Program-made: the position numbers and the translations under genes
Notes under the pieces: model-generated
The model's database searches: none
What the model saw: only the letters and a program-made list of their open reading frames with translations
What the model was told of the DNA's origin: nothing
From: Streptomyces sp. NBC_01465
GTDB taxonomy: Bacteria > Actinomycetota > Actinomycetes > Streptomycetales > Streptomycetaceae
Direction: 5' to 3'
DNA length: 64,000 bases
Assembly: GCF_036227325.1 (NCBI RefSeq)
Contig: NZ_CP109467.1
Location: 6,882,001-6,946,000 of the forward strand
In this document: in pieces, positions 42,068-49,487 of the stretch
Numbering within the stretch: position 1 is the first letter of the stretch
How the letters are laid out: each line of letters opens with the position of its first letter

Positions 42068-43009
42068 CTATTCGAAGGTGATGTCTCCCGGGCGCGTGCT
42101 CACCGCGTCCAGCGTCGCGAGTGTTGCGGCGTCGAGGGTCAGCGCGCCTGCCTCGACGTTCGCCGCCAGGTGGTCCGCGTTCGCCGTGCCCGGGATCAGC
42201 AGCACGTTCGGGGCGTGGTGGAGCAGCCAGGACAGGCCGATCTGGGCCGGGGTGCAGTTCAGGGAATGGGCCGCCGCCAGGGCCGCCGGCTCGTCCGTGA
42301 CCTTGGGCATGCCGGGGAATGCGCTGCCCAGCGGGAAGTACGGCACCCAGGCGATGCCCTCCTCGCCGCAGAGCGTGAGCATGTCCTCGTCGTCCCGGGC
42401 CACCAGGCTGTACGCGTTCTGTACGCAGGCGATCCCGGCCGGGAGTGCGTGGCGCAGCACCTCAAGGCTCACGCTGCTCAGGCCGATCGCGCCGATCTTG
42501 CCCTCGTCGCGCAGTGCGGTCATCACCGCGAGCTGGTCGTCGATGCCGACCACCTGGTCGCCCTCGGCGCGCAGACCGGGGCCCGTGTCCGTGCGGCGCA
42601 GGTTGACCAGGGGGATCCGGTCGAGGCCGAGGCTCTTGAGGTTGTCCTCGACGCTGGCCCGCAGCTGTTCGGGGCGCTGTGCGAGGCGGAGCGGGAGGGG
42701 GCCGTCGGGGTCGGGTTCGGCGCCGACCTTGCTGACGACGATGACGTCGTCGTCCGGGCGGAGCGCCTCGCGGATCGCCTCGTTGGCGAAGCCGTTTCCG
42801 TAGAACTGGGCGGTGTCGATGTGGTCGATGCCCAGCTCGACGGCGCGGCGCACCAGCGCGACGGCGGCGTCCCGGTCGTCGTGCAGGCGCTCCAGCTGCA
42901 TCGCGCCGAAGCCGATACGGGAGACGGTGCGGCCCGCGAGCGTGCCGGGGCCTCCGGCCCGGGGAGCGCCGGTGGCCGTGGACTGGGGGGATCGTGCGGA
43001 GGACGTCAT
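42068..43009 (-). CDS. Aldo/keto reductase
   Basis: 313 residues. TIM-barrel AKR with the catalytic aspartate and tyrosine in HIDTAQFYGNG and the lysine in VVSKVG; the position of the usual histidine reads LVNLRRTD, as in several actinobacterial AKRs where the histidine is not kept. NADP(H)-dependent reduction of an unknown aldehyde or ketone is predicted. The gene is divergent from a tetR gene, and its promoter region carries two matching palindromes, so TetR control is likely. Confidence 0.87.
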   Translation of the reverse strand: MTSSARSPQSTATGAPRAGGPGTLAGRTVSRIGFGAMQLERLHDDRDAAVALVRRAVELGIDHIDTAQFYGNGFANEAIREALRPDDDVIVVSKVGAEPDPDGPLPLRLAQRPEQLRASVEDNLKSLGLDRIPLVNLRRTDTGPGLRAEGDQVVGIDDQLAVMTALRDEGKIGAIGLSSVSLEVLRHALPAGIACVQNAYSLVARDDEDMLTLCGEEGIAWVPYFPLGSAFPGMPKVTDEPAALAAAHSLNCTPAQIGLSWLLHHAPNVLLIPGTANADHLAANVEAGALTLDAATLATLDAVSTRPGDITFE

Positions 43010-43039
43010 GGCAGACCCGTCTTGTGCGACGATGGATTA

Positions 43040-43092
43040 AACGGAGGGACTCCGTTACTTCGACCGTAACACTAAACGGAGGGCCTCCGCTT
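43040..43092. promoter_or_regulatory. Two TetR-type operators
   Basis: O1 AACGGAG-GGA-CTCCGTT (43040-43056) is a perfect dyad. O2 AACGGAG-GGC-CTCCGCTT (43075-43092) keeps the arms with one mismatch; it overlaps the tetR ribosome-binding site and its TTG start. The centres are 35 bp apart. Confidence 0.82.
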
Positions 43093-43643
43093 TGACTGCT
43101 CGTGCCGACGCTCAGCGCAACCGCGCCAAACTCCTCGCCGTCGCCGGAGCCGCCTTCGCCTCGACCGACGGCACCGCCGCCACCCTCGAAGGCATCGCCC
43201 GCGAGGCCGGCGTGGGCATCGGCACGCTCTACCGGCACTTCCCGACGCGCGAAGCCCTCGTCGAGGCCGTCTACGCCGCCGAGCTCGACGACGTCGTCTC
43301 CAGCGCGACCGCGCTCCTCGCCGAACTCCCGCCCGAGGCCGCCCTGCGGGCCTGGATGGACCGCTACGCGGCGTTCCACGCGACCAAGCGCGGCATGGGG
43401 GAGACCCTCCGTGCGGGCTGGGCCTCGGGGGCCATCGCGACCCCGGCCACCCGGGAGCGGATCACCGCCGCCATCGCGGCGATTCTGGAGAAGGGGGCGG
43501 CCGCCGGCACGCTGCGGGCGGACATCGACCCCGAGAACGTCACCGTCATGCTGCTCGGGGTGTTCCTGTCCACGGCGGCCATCGACACCCCGGAGAAGAT
43601 CGGCCCGATCCTCGATCTGGTGGTCGACGCCCTGCGGGCCTAG
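43092..43643 (+). CDS. TetR-family transcriptional regulator
   Basis: 183 residues. N-terminal helix-turn-helix DGTAATLEGIAREAGVGIGTLYRHFPTREALVEAVY is the textbook TetR pattern; the C-terminal ligand domain has the helical end MLLGVFLSTAAIDTPEK. The TTG start overlaps operator O2, so binding there should block both transcription and translation start. It probably represses itself and the divergent aldo/keto reductase-DUF2316 operon. Its stop codon overlaps that of the convergent amidase gene (CTAG). Confidence 0.9.
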   Translation: MTARADAQRNRAKLLAVAGAAFASTDGTAATLEGIAREAGVGIGTLYRHFPTREALVEAVYAAELDDVVSSATALLAELPPEAALRAWMDRYAAFHATKRGMGETLRAGWASGAIATPATRERITAAIAAILEKGAAAGTLRADIDPENVTVMLLGVFLSTAAIDTPEKIGPILDLVVDALRA

Positions 43644-44254
43644 GCACGGCCCGCGAGCCTCGCGCCCACGTCGCGCCTGACGCCCGCCATCGTGATCCCC
43701 GGCCCCAACGGGTCGATCTTGCCCCGCTGCCACTCCGCATGGCCGATCACCGACGTGTCGCCGGTCGTGCCCCAGCCGTGCGCCCGGCACAGCGCGGCCG
43801 AGGTGCGCACGATCGCTTCGATCTGGGCGGCGGGCCAGGGGTCCTTGCCGTCGCCCAGGTTCTCGCACTCGAAGCCGTAGAAGTGCCGGTTGCCGTCGGT
43901 GACGGCCTCGCCGACCTGCGGCAGCGCGGTCTCCGCGACCACCGCGTCCAGGACCGCGGAGTCGCCCAGCCCCGCATGGTTGGCGCGGCCGTACCCGATC
44001 AGATGCACCGTGCCGTCCTTGGCGATCACGCCGTGGCAGAGCGGCCCGGGGAGATCCTCGCGGCCCTCGCGGCACAGCTTGACCGTGGCGTCGGTGCCGC
44101 GCGTCACGGTGTGGTGCACCATCACGCCGTTCACCGGGCCCCAGGCCCCCTTGCTGTTCCGGTTGTGCGTGCGCCAGCCGTCGTACTCGACGACCTTGAC
44201 CCCCTCGCCGGTGAGCGCGGCGAGGAAGGCGTCGGCGGAGAGCGGGGCAGCCAA
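43640..44254 (-). CDS. N-acetylmuramoyl-L-alanine amidase (amidase_2/PGRP-like), no signal peptide
   Basis: 204 residues. Zinc ligands are the histidines of VMVHHTV and of SVIGHAEW, the tyrosine/histidine region being RANHAGLGDSA and the lysine region WQRGKIDP. It cleaves the lactyl-alanine bond of peptidoglycan. The TTG start has no Sec signal, and neither does the preceding peptidase, 6 bp upstream. This two-enzyme pattern resembles phage endolysin modules, yet no phage genes are near. Confidence 0.85.
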   Translation of the reverse strand: MAAPLSADAFLAALTGEGVKVVEYDGWRTHNRNSKGAWGPVNGVMVHHTVTRGTDATVKLCREGREDLPGPLCHGVIAKDGTVHLIGYGRANHAGLGDSAVLDAVVAETALPQVGEAVTDGNRHFYGFECENLGDGKDPWPAAQIEAIVRTSAALCRAHGWGTTGDTSVIGHAEWQRGKIDPLGPGITMAGVRRDVGARLAGRA

Positions 44255-44260
44255 CTGGGC

Positions 44261-44878
44261 CTACTTCCCGGGGAGTTTGAGCTTCTGCCCGACCTTGATG
44301 AGGTTCGGGTCGGCGATGCCGTTGAGGGCGGCGATCTCCGGATAGCGGCTCGCGCTGCCGAGCGTGGCCTGCGCGATGGCGCCCAGAGTGTCGCCGGAGC
44401 GCACCGTGTACGTCCCCGGGGCCTTCTTCGGCGCGGCCTTCTTGGCCGTGGCGGATTTCGCCGTGGCCTTCCCGCCGACGCCGTGGCCCTTGAGGTAAGC
44501 CATGGGATCCGTATGGGAGTTGTAGTTGTTGGCGGTGCGCGCCTCGAAGTGCAGATGCGGCCCCGTCACATTGCCCGTCGCCCCGGAGAGGCCCAACCGG
44601 TGCCCGCCGGCGACCCCTTGGCCGACGCGGACGTCGACCTTGCTGAGGTGGGCGTAGAGCGTGAACCGGCCGTCGGCCATCTGCACGACGACACAGTTGC
44701 CGTACGCGCCCTGGTCACCGGCCGTCACCACGGTCCCGGGGCCGACCGAGGCCACCGGGGTTCCCGTCGGTACGCCGAAGTCGACTCCGGTGTGGAACCC
44801 GGCCGCCCAGCCCCCTGGCTGCTTGTACTTCGCGGTGACCCTCCCCGATGCCACCGGCATGCTCCAAGGTCCAGTCAT
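44261..44878 (-). CDS. M23 peptidase with C-terminal LysM, no signal peptide
   Basis: About 205 residues. The LytM/M23 core has FHTGVDFGVP with the zinc histidine/aspartate pair and GPHLHFEAR with the HxH; a lysine/alanine linker leads to one LysM domain (YTVRSGDTLGAIAQATLG, VGQKLKLPG). It cuts peptide cross-links in peptidoglycan and binds it by LysM. No signal peptide is visible from either the ATG at 44878 or the upstream ATG at 44914, so export needs another route. Coupled to the amidase gene. Confidence 0.85.
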   Translation of the reverse strand: MTGPWSMPVASGRVTAKYKQPGGWAAGFHTGVDFGVPTGTPVASVGPGTVVTAGDQGAYGNCVVVQMADGRFTLYAHLSKVDVRVGQGVAGGHRLGLSGATGNVTGPHLHFEARTANNYNSHTDPMAYLKGHGVGGKATAKSATAKKAAPKKAPGTYTVRSGDTLGAIAQATLGSASRYPEIAALNGIADPNLIKVGQKLKLPGK

Positions 44879-44947
44879 ACGTTCATTGAAACCGTGACCT
44901 GCCCCTTTTCGCATCTTGTGGTGCCGGGCCGACTGATCCGCACCCTG

Positions 44948-45148
44948 TCAGGCCCGGTCGAGGACAAAGTAGAAATGCCGGCCCTGGTCGAGGACGCCCT
45001 TTCCGTTCATGATGCCCATGAGTGTGGCGCCGTCGACCTTCTTGAAGTACAGATCTCCGTCGGCGTCACGGCACATGAGCGGTTTGACGTCCATGAGCGA
45101 GTCGAAGGATTTCCCGTACCATTTGACCCCACTCAGCCGGCCGTTCAT
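44948..45148 (-). CDS. Small ORF in frame with the prenyl-synthase gene after an amber stop
   Basis: 66 residues, starting MNGRLSGVKWYGKSFDS and containing the segment LMCRDADGDLYFKKVDG. No family recognised. Its ATG has no ribosome-binding site. It is in the same frame as the synthase gene: the synthase ends CAA-TAG, and the frame stays open through 11 sense codons to this ATG. It may therefore be a readthrough extension or the result of a stop mutation, rather than an independent gene. Confidence 0.5.
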   Translation of the reverse strand: MNGRLSGVKWYGKSFDSLMDVKPLMCRDADGDLYFKKVDGATLMGIMNGKGVLDQGRHFYFVLDRA

Positions 45149-45181
45149 CTGATGGCCGGTTCGGAAACGGCTGGTGCGCGC

Positions 45182-46021
45182 CTATTGCGCCGGGGTGTAC
45201 TGCTCGGCCAGTCCGGCGATGGTCGCCCGGTTCATGGGAGTGCCGTCCTCGATGGAGGCCAGCGTGGTCCGGCAGATGTCCAGGGTGAGCGAGCAGAAGT
45301 CTTTGATGGGGCCCGCGGGAAGGGAACGGTTGTAGTCGTCCGCTCCGGGGAGGTGCCTGCGGGAGTAGCGGCACATGTCGCCGGTCGACCATCCGGAGGG
45401 GTAGAAGTCCACTCCCCGCTCGAGGTCGTCGGCGTGGTTCCAGGCGATGTTCGCGGCCTGGACGGCACGCCCGAAGGCCACCGCCCCGTCGAGGGGCGTG
45501 ACGACGCCGGCGTGCCGGGTCCACAGGTCCGAGAGCGTGATCCCGATGGAACCCGCCACGGCGAAGGTGTAACGGTCCAGGTCAGCCTGGTCGTTGATAC
45601 GGAACCCGTCCTCGACCCAGTCGGCCATACGGTCGGCGAGCGCGGCCAGAGAGTCCCACAGGCGTGGCGCGACGTCGCGCGGCGGGAGTTGCACGGACCA
45701 GTCGTGGAAGCTGCGGGTGACGGGCTCGAGTTGGGCCAGGTACGGATCGAACAGCCGGTCGGTGTCGTGCCGAGTGAACGTTTCTTGCTGCAGAAGGCGG
45801 CTCGCTCCGCGCAGCAGGCCGACCTTCGCTTCGGCGGAAAGGCCGGGGTGGTCCTCGATCTGGTCAAGGGCGCGGTTGGCGAGGTAATAGGCCGCGACCG
45901 TGTCCCGCAACTGCCCGTCAAGGCGCATGATCGGCAGGAAGAAAGTCCTGCTTGTGTTCTTGAGTGTTTCGATGACTTGCGTGTCGAACATGTCCATCCA
46001 TCTCGCATCGTACAACGGCAT
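45182..46021 (-). CDS. Squalene/phytoene synthase family protein
   Basis: 279 residues with the head-to-head prenyl synthase fold. The signature SRTFFLPIM is followed by the first aspartate-rich motif in YLANRALDQIEDHPG and the second in WNHADDLERGVDFYPSG. These bind Mg2+ and the diphosphates of two prenyl substrates. The usual final partner genes for carotenoids (crtI) or hopanoids (hpnC/E, shc) are absent here; instead an MpaB-like oxygenase and an ABC1 kinase lie divergently, so a different product is likely. The gene ends with a TAG followed by an open frame. The start could also be at 45997 or 45991. Confidence 0.82.
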   Translation of the reverse strand: MPLYDARWMDMFDTQVIETLKNTSRTFFLPIMRLDGQLRDTVAAYYLANRALDQIEDHPGLSAEAKVGLLRGASRLLQQETFTRHDTDRLFDPYLAQLEPVTRSFHDWSVQLPPRDVAPRLWDSLAALADRMADWVEDGFRINDQADLDRYTFAVAGSIGITLSDLWTRHAGVVTPLDGAVAFGRAVQAANIAWNHADDLERGVDFYPSGWSTGDMCRYSRRHLPGADDYNRSLPAGPIKDFCSLTLDICRTTLASIEDGTPMNRATIAGLAEQYTPAQ

Positions 46022-46213
46022 GAACTCGCTGCTCTGCGGCGTTGCTTACCCAGCGGGAATTACCGGCAATCTCCAGGCGGCAGAGGGGTGGAAATCTACA
46101 GAGTCGTGCGTCGCTCGATCTGATTGTTCTCGTACGCGGGCGGCATTTCCATGTTTGTGGAGTTCATGGAACAGGGAGTCTGCCGGTGGAAATCGACGTT
46201 GTGGAGGCATCGA

Positions 46214-47623
46214 GTGAGTGAACATGAGCTTCCCGGACCCGGCTCGCTGTGCTGGAAGCTGCTCGGGCAGCGGCGGATGCTGCTCGTGACCGGCCGGGCG
46301 CTGGTCCTGGAGGCCGCCCTGCCCGCCGGCGGAGCGGCCCTGGCCCGGCACTCCACCTACCGGACCCGGCCGTTGCGCCGGCTCGAACTCACCCTGGAGA
46401 GCCTGCAGCGCCTCACCTACGGCGACCCGGAGACCCGGGCCCGCGAATTCGCCCGTATCCGGCGGGTCCACCGGCACATCAACGGCACGGACGACCAGGG
46501 GCGGCCGTACGACGGCCTGGACGATGCGAGCCGTACCTGGATCGCCATGACCCTCTTCGACGCCATGGTGTCCATGGAGCGACTGGGCGGCAGACCGCTT
46601 TCGGCGGCCGACGAGGCGCAGTTGTATGCCGAATGGCGGCCGATCGTCGTCTCGTTCGGCATCGAAAGCAGTGCCGTTCCACAGGATCTGACGGAGTACC
46701 ACAGCTATTACGCCTCCATGCTCGACGAGGCCCTGGAAGACAACGGGGAGGTCCGCCACCTCCTCGGCGCCGTCTACGCCTCCGTCCACGCACCGCCCTG
46801 GCTGGCCTGGATCCCGGCGCCCCTCTGGAAGGTGCTGCGCGCCGTCGCCGCGGCCGTGATGGGTTCCGTACTGCGGGCCGATCTGCCGGATGCGTACCGC
46901 CGCAGGCTCCGCCTCACCGCCCGGCGCCGGGACCGCGCCCTGTCGTGGCTCGTGCACCGCACGGCCCGCTGGTCCCTCGCCACCCAGCCGGTGCGGCGGC
47001 GCTTCCTGCCGCCGGCCGCGGCCGCCCTCGCCGGCCGTTCCGTCCAGCCGCGTACGGCCCGCAAGCGCGGCCCGGTGCCCAGGCAGCGCCCCGCCTCGCG
47101 TGCGGAACGGGTCGGCAGCTTCTTCGACGACGTCCTGGACCAGACCGGCGACGGGTTCGTCACCCGCGAGGATCTGCAGGCGATGGTGCGCAGCGTGTGC
47201 TGGCCCCTCGAACTCGAGGACCGGGCGGAGCAGCGCGTCTACGACGCCTTCGACGTGTGGTGGGCCGAGCTCTCCGCGCTCGACGTGAACGGCGACGGCC
47301 GTATCTCCAGGGCCGAGTTCACGGACGGCACCCTGCCGGGCCCCGACGGGACGCCCCAGGCACTGCAGGCCGGTCTGGCGCAGGCCATGGGCGCGGTGTT
47401 CGACGCGGCCGACAGCGATCACAACGGCCATCTCGACCAGGCCGAGTACCGCCGCATCTTCGGCGCGAAAATGCATCCGGCCGACGCCGACCGGGGGTTC
47501 GGGGAAATCGACAGCGACGGTGACGGGCGGATCACCAAGGACGAATTCCTGGGCGCACTGGGCGAGTTCTTCGCCGTACGCGGGGACGCCGAAGCTGCGA
47601 TGCGGCTCTTCGGCCGCGACTGA
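46214..47623 (+). CDS. MpaB/rubber-oxygenase-like (DUF2236) protein fused to four EF-hands
   Basis: About 469 residues. Residues ~1-250 form a DUF2236 domain (LEAALPAGGAALARHSTY, LTYGDPETRAREFARIRRVH with RHINGTDDQGRPYDGLD, then RPLSAADEAQLYAEW), the family of the heme-dependent oxygenases MpaB and Lcp. Residues ~305-445 hold four calcium loops: DQTGDGFVTRED, DVNGDGRISRAE, DSDHNGHLDQAE and DSDGDGRITKDE. The fusion suggests a calcium-dependent isoprenoid- or lipid-acting oxygenase. The GTG start has GGAGG 6 nt upstream; it is divergent from the prenyl synthase. Confidence 0.85.
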   Translation: MSEHELPGPGSLCWKLLGQRRMLLVTGRALVLEAALPAGGAALARHSTYRTRPLRRLELTLESLQRLTYGDPETRAREFARIRRVHRHINGTDDQGRPYDGLDDASRTWIAMTLFDAMVSMERLGGRPLSAADEAQLYAEWRPIVVSFGIESSAVPQDLTEYHSYYASMLDEALEDNGEVRHLLGAVYASVHAPPWLAWIPAPLWKVLRAVAAAVMGSVLRADLPDAYRRRLRLTARRRDRALSWLVHRTARWSLATQPVRRRFLPPAAAALAGRSVQPRTARKRGPVPRQRPASRAERVGSFFDDVLDQTGDGFVTREDLQAMVRSVCWPLELEDRAEQRVYDAFDVWWAELSALDVNGDGRISRAEFTDGTLPGPDGTPQALQAGLAQAMGAVFDAADSDHNGHLDQAEYRRIFGAKMHPADADRGFGEIDSDGDGRITKDEFLGALGEFFAVRGDAEAAMRLFGRD

Positions 47624-47652
47624 GCACGGCTCCACCACCGGAGGGAGACACC

Positions 47653-47910
47653 GTGACACCTGAGGATCCCCGGCCGCTCCACGTGCTGCTGCGCACCCGG
47701 GACGGCCGTCTGCTCGACACGGAGGACGGCGGAAAGGACGTCGGCCAGGAGGAGTTCCGGGCACGGCTGCAGGCGGGGGAGCGGCTGCGCGTACGGCACG
47801 AGACGACGGGCGCCGACTGCACGATGGACCTGGTGCTGCGCCTCGTCGCGGACTGTCTGCCGAAGGAGGGCGGTCTGCTCGGCCTGCTGGGCGACGGGGG
47901 AACGAGGTGA
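47653..47910 (+). CDS. Small protein resembling the PhaR/PHB-accumulation N-terminal domain
   Basis: 85 residues. DGRLLDTEDGGKDVGQEEF, then LQAGERLRVRHETTGADCTM and DLVLRLVADCL follow the pattern of the PHB_acc_N domain of polyhydroxyalkanoate regulator PhaR (YDT...TLEDL...G...V.D..TGEDIT...L.QI), which binds DNA or polymer granules. The match is from memory and short. GGAGGG lies 7 nt before the GTG, and the stop overlaps the ABC1 kinase start (GTGA), so it is part of the MpaB-kinase operon. Confidence 0.6.
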   Translation: MTPEDPRPLHVLLRTRDGRLLDTEDGGKDVGQEEFRARLQAGERLRVRHETTGADCTMDLVLRLVADCLPKEGGLLGLLGDGGTR

Positions 47911-49433
47911 GCGCCGGACGCAACCGCAAGGTGGCGCACCTGATGACCCTGCTCGTCTCCGACGTGCTCTCCTCCCGGGAGCGGATCGGTGTCGAACACG
48001 CCGAACTGGCACGTCAGCAGCGGCGGGCCCGCCGTATCCGCGAGACGATCGAGACCCTGGGGCCCTTCTGGGTCAAGGTGGGCCAGATCCTCGCCACCCG
48101 GTCGGACGTCGTCTCCGATGCCGTACTGCGGGAACTGGCAGGCCTCCAGGACTCCGTGCACTGCGAGCCGTTCCATGTCTTCGAACCGGTGCTGCGGCAG
48201 GAGCTGGGCCCGCGGTGGTGCGAGATGTTCCGGGAGATCGACACCGCGTCCCCGCTGGGCTCCGCCTCGCTCGCCCAGGTCTACCGGGTGGTCCTGGCCG
48301 ACGGCCGCACCGCCGTACTGAAGGTGCAGCGGCCCGGCACCCGCGAACGCGTCTACGCCGACATGGCCTATCTGCGCCGCGGCGCGAGGATCGCGGGCCG
48401 CGCGGTGCCGCGTATCGGAGCGGTCCTCGACATCGAGGCGACACTCCAGGTGATCTTCGACTGCATGCAGCCGGAACTGGACTTCACCGCCGAGGCCAAA
48501 CACATGGCGCAGGGGCGGCGAATGGCCCGCGATTTCAAGGGAATTCACGTCCCCGACGTCCATCTCGCCACACCACAGGTCCTGTTGCAGAGCCTGGCCC
48601 CGGGAGAGGCGCTCAACCAGGCCGACCTGTCGGCGTTCTCCGACAAACAGCGCCGGAGGATCGGCAGCGACCTGCTGACCTTCATGTACCGGGGCTACTT
48701 CGTCGAGCGGATGTTCCACGCCGACCCCCACCCGGGCAACATCTTCGTCCACCCCGAGCACGGCGCCACGCTCATCGACTGGGGCATGGTGGGCCGCATC
48801 GACCGGAACCTGGGTTCGCTGGGCGTCATGGTCCTCACCAGCCTCGCCCAGAACGACGCCCGCGGTCTCGCCTCGGCCTGGACCGAGATGGGCCGGGCGA
48901 CCCCGTTCGCCGACCTCCTCGGCTTCCAGGAGGACATGACACGGCTCGTCCCCCTGATCACCGCCGCGGCGCTGGAGGACCTCGACTTCGGCATCGCGCT
49001 CACCCACGTCCTGCGCTGCGCCGCCCAGCGGGGCATCCGCACCAGCCCGATGATCGGCATGCTCGGCAAATCCATCACGAACATCGAAGGCTCCGTACGC
49101 AGGATCGCCCCCGAACTGTCCGCCCTTGAGGTCTTCGAGGACGCCCTCACCGACGTCATGGTGGAACTCGCCCGCGATCTGCTCTCCCGCGAACAGACGG
49201 CTCGGCGCGTACTGGAGCTCATCGTGGCCGGCAACTCCACGGTGGACCAGCTCCGTTCCCTGCTGCGGGATCTGGCCAACCGTGAACTCACCATGCGTGT
49301 CGGCCTGTTGCCCGGCCACGGCATGGGCAGCGACGGCAACGGAATCCTCACCCGCCGGGTGGCCCCCGTCGTTGCCGCGGGCCTGGCGGTCTGGGGAGTG
49401 CGCAGACTGACGGGCCCGGCACGGCCCGCCTGA
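47907..49433 (+). CDS. ABC1/UbiB/AarF family kinase-like protein
   Basis: 508 residues. The atypical kinase KxGQ signature is present in WVKVGQILATR; the ATP-binding nucleotide loop reads GSASLAQVYRV (A-rich loop variant) with the lysine in AVLKVQRPG; the catalytic and metal motifs are FHADPHPGNIFVHP and LIDWGMVG. Two C-terminal hydrophobic segments are probable membrane anchors. UbiB-type proteins support biosynthesis or extraction of isoprenoid quinones and related lipids. The GTG start is coupled to the small PhaR-like gene. Confidence 0.9.
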   Translation: MSAGRNRKVAHLMTLLVSDVLSSRERIGVEHAELARQQRRARRIRETIETLGPFWVKVGQILATRSDVVSDAVLRELAGLQDSVHCEPFHVFEPVLRQELGPRWCEMFREIDTASPLGSASLAQVYRVVLADGRTAVLKVQRPGTRERVYADMAYLRRGARIAGRAVPRIGAVLDIEATLQVIFDCMQPELDFTAEAKHMAQGRRMARDFKGIHVPDVHLATPQVLLQSLAPGEALNQADLSAFSDKQRRRIGSDLLTFMYRGYFVERMFHADPHPGNIFVHPEHGATLIDWGMVGRIDRNLGSLGVMVLTSLAQNDARGLASAWTEMGRATPFADLLGFQEDMTRLVPLITAAALEDLDFGIALTHVLRCAAQRGIRTSPMIGMLGKSITNIEGSVRRIAPELSALEVFEDALTDVMVELARDLLSREQTARRVLELIVAGNSTVDQLRSLLRDLANRELTMRVGLLPGHGMGSDGNGILTRRVAPVVAAGLAVWGVRRLTGPARPA

Positions 49434-49447
49434 TCACGGTGGACCGG

Positions 49448-49476
49448 CCGGGCAGGGCCTGGTGCGCCCTGCCCGG
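49448..49476. terminator. Terminator hairpin between convergent operons
   Basis: Perfect 11-bp stem (CCGGGCAGGGC) with a 7-nt loop, just after the ABC1 kinase gene. Confidence 0.8.
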
Positions 49477-49487
49477 CGGTCTCCGTG

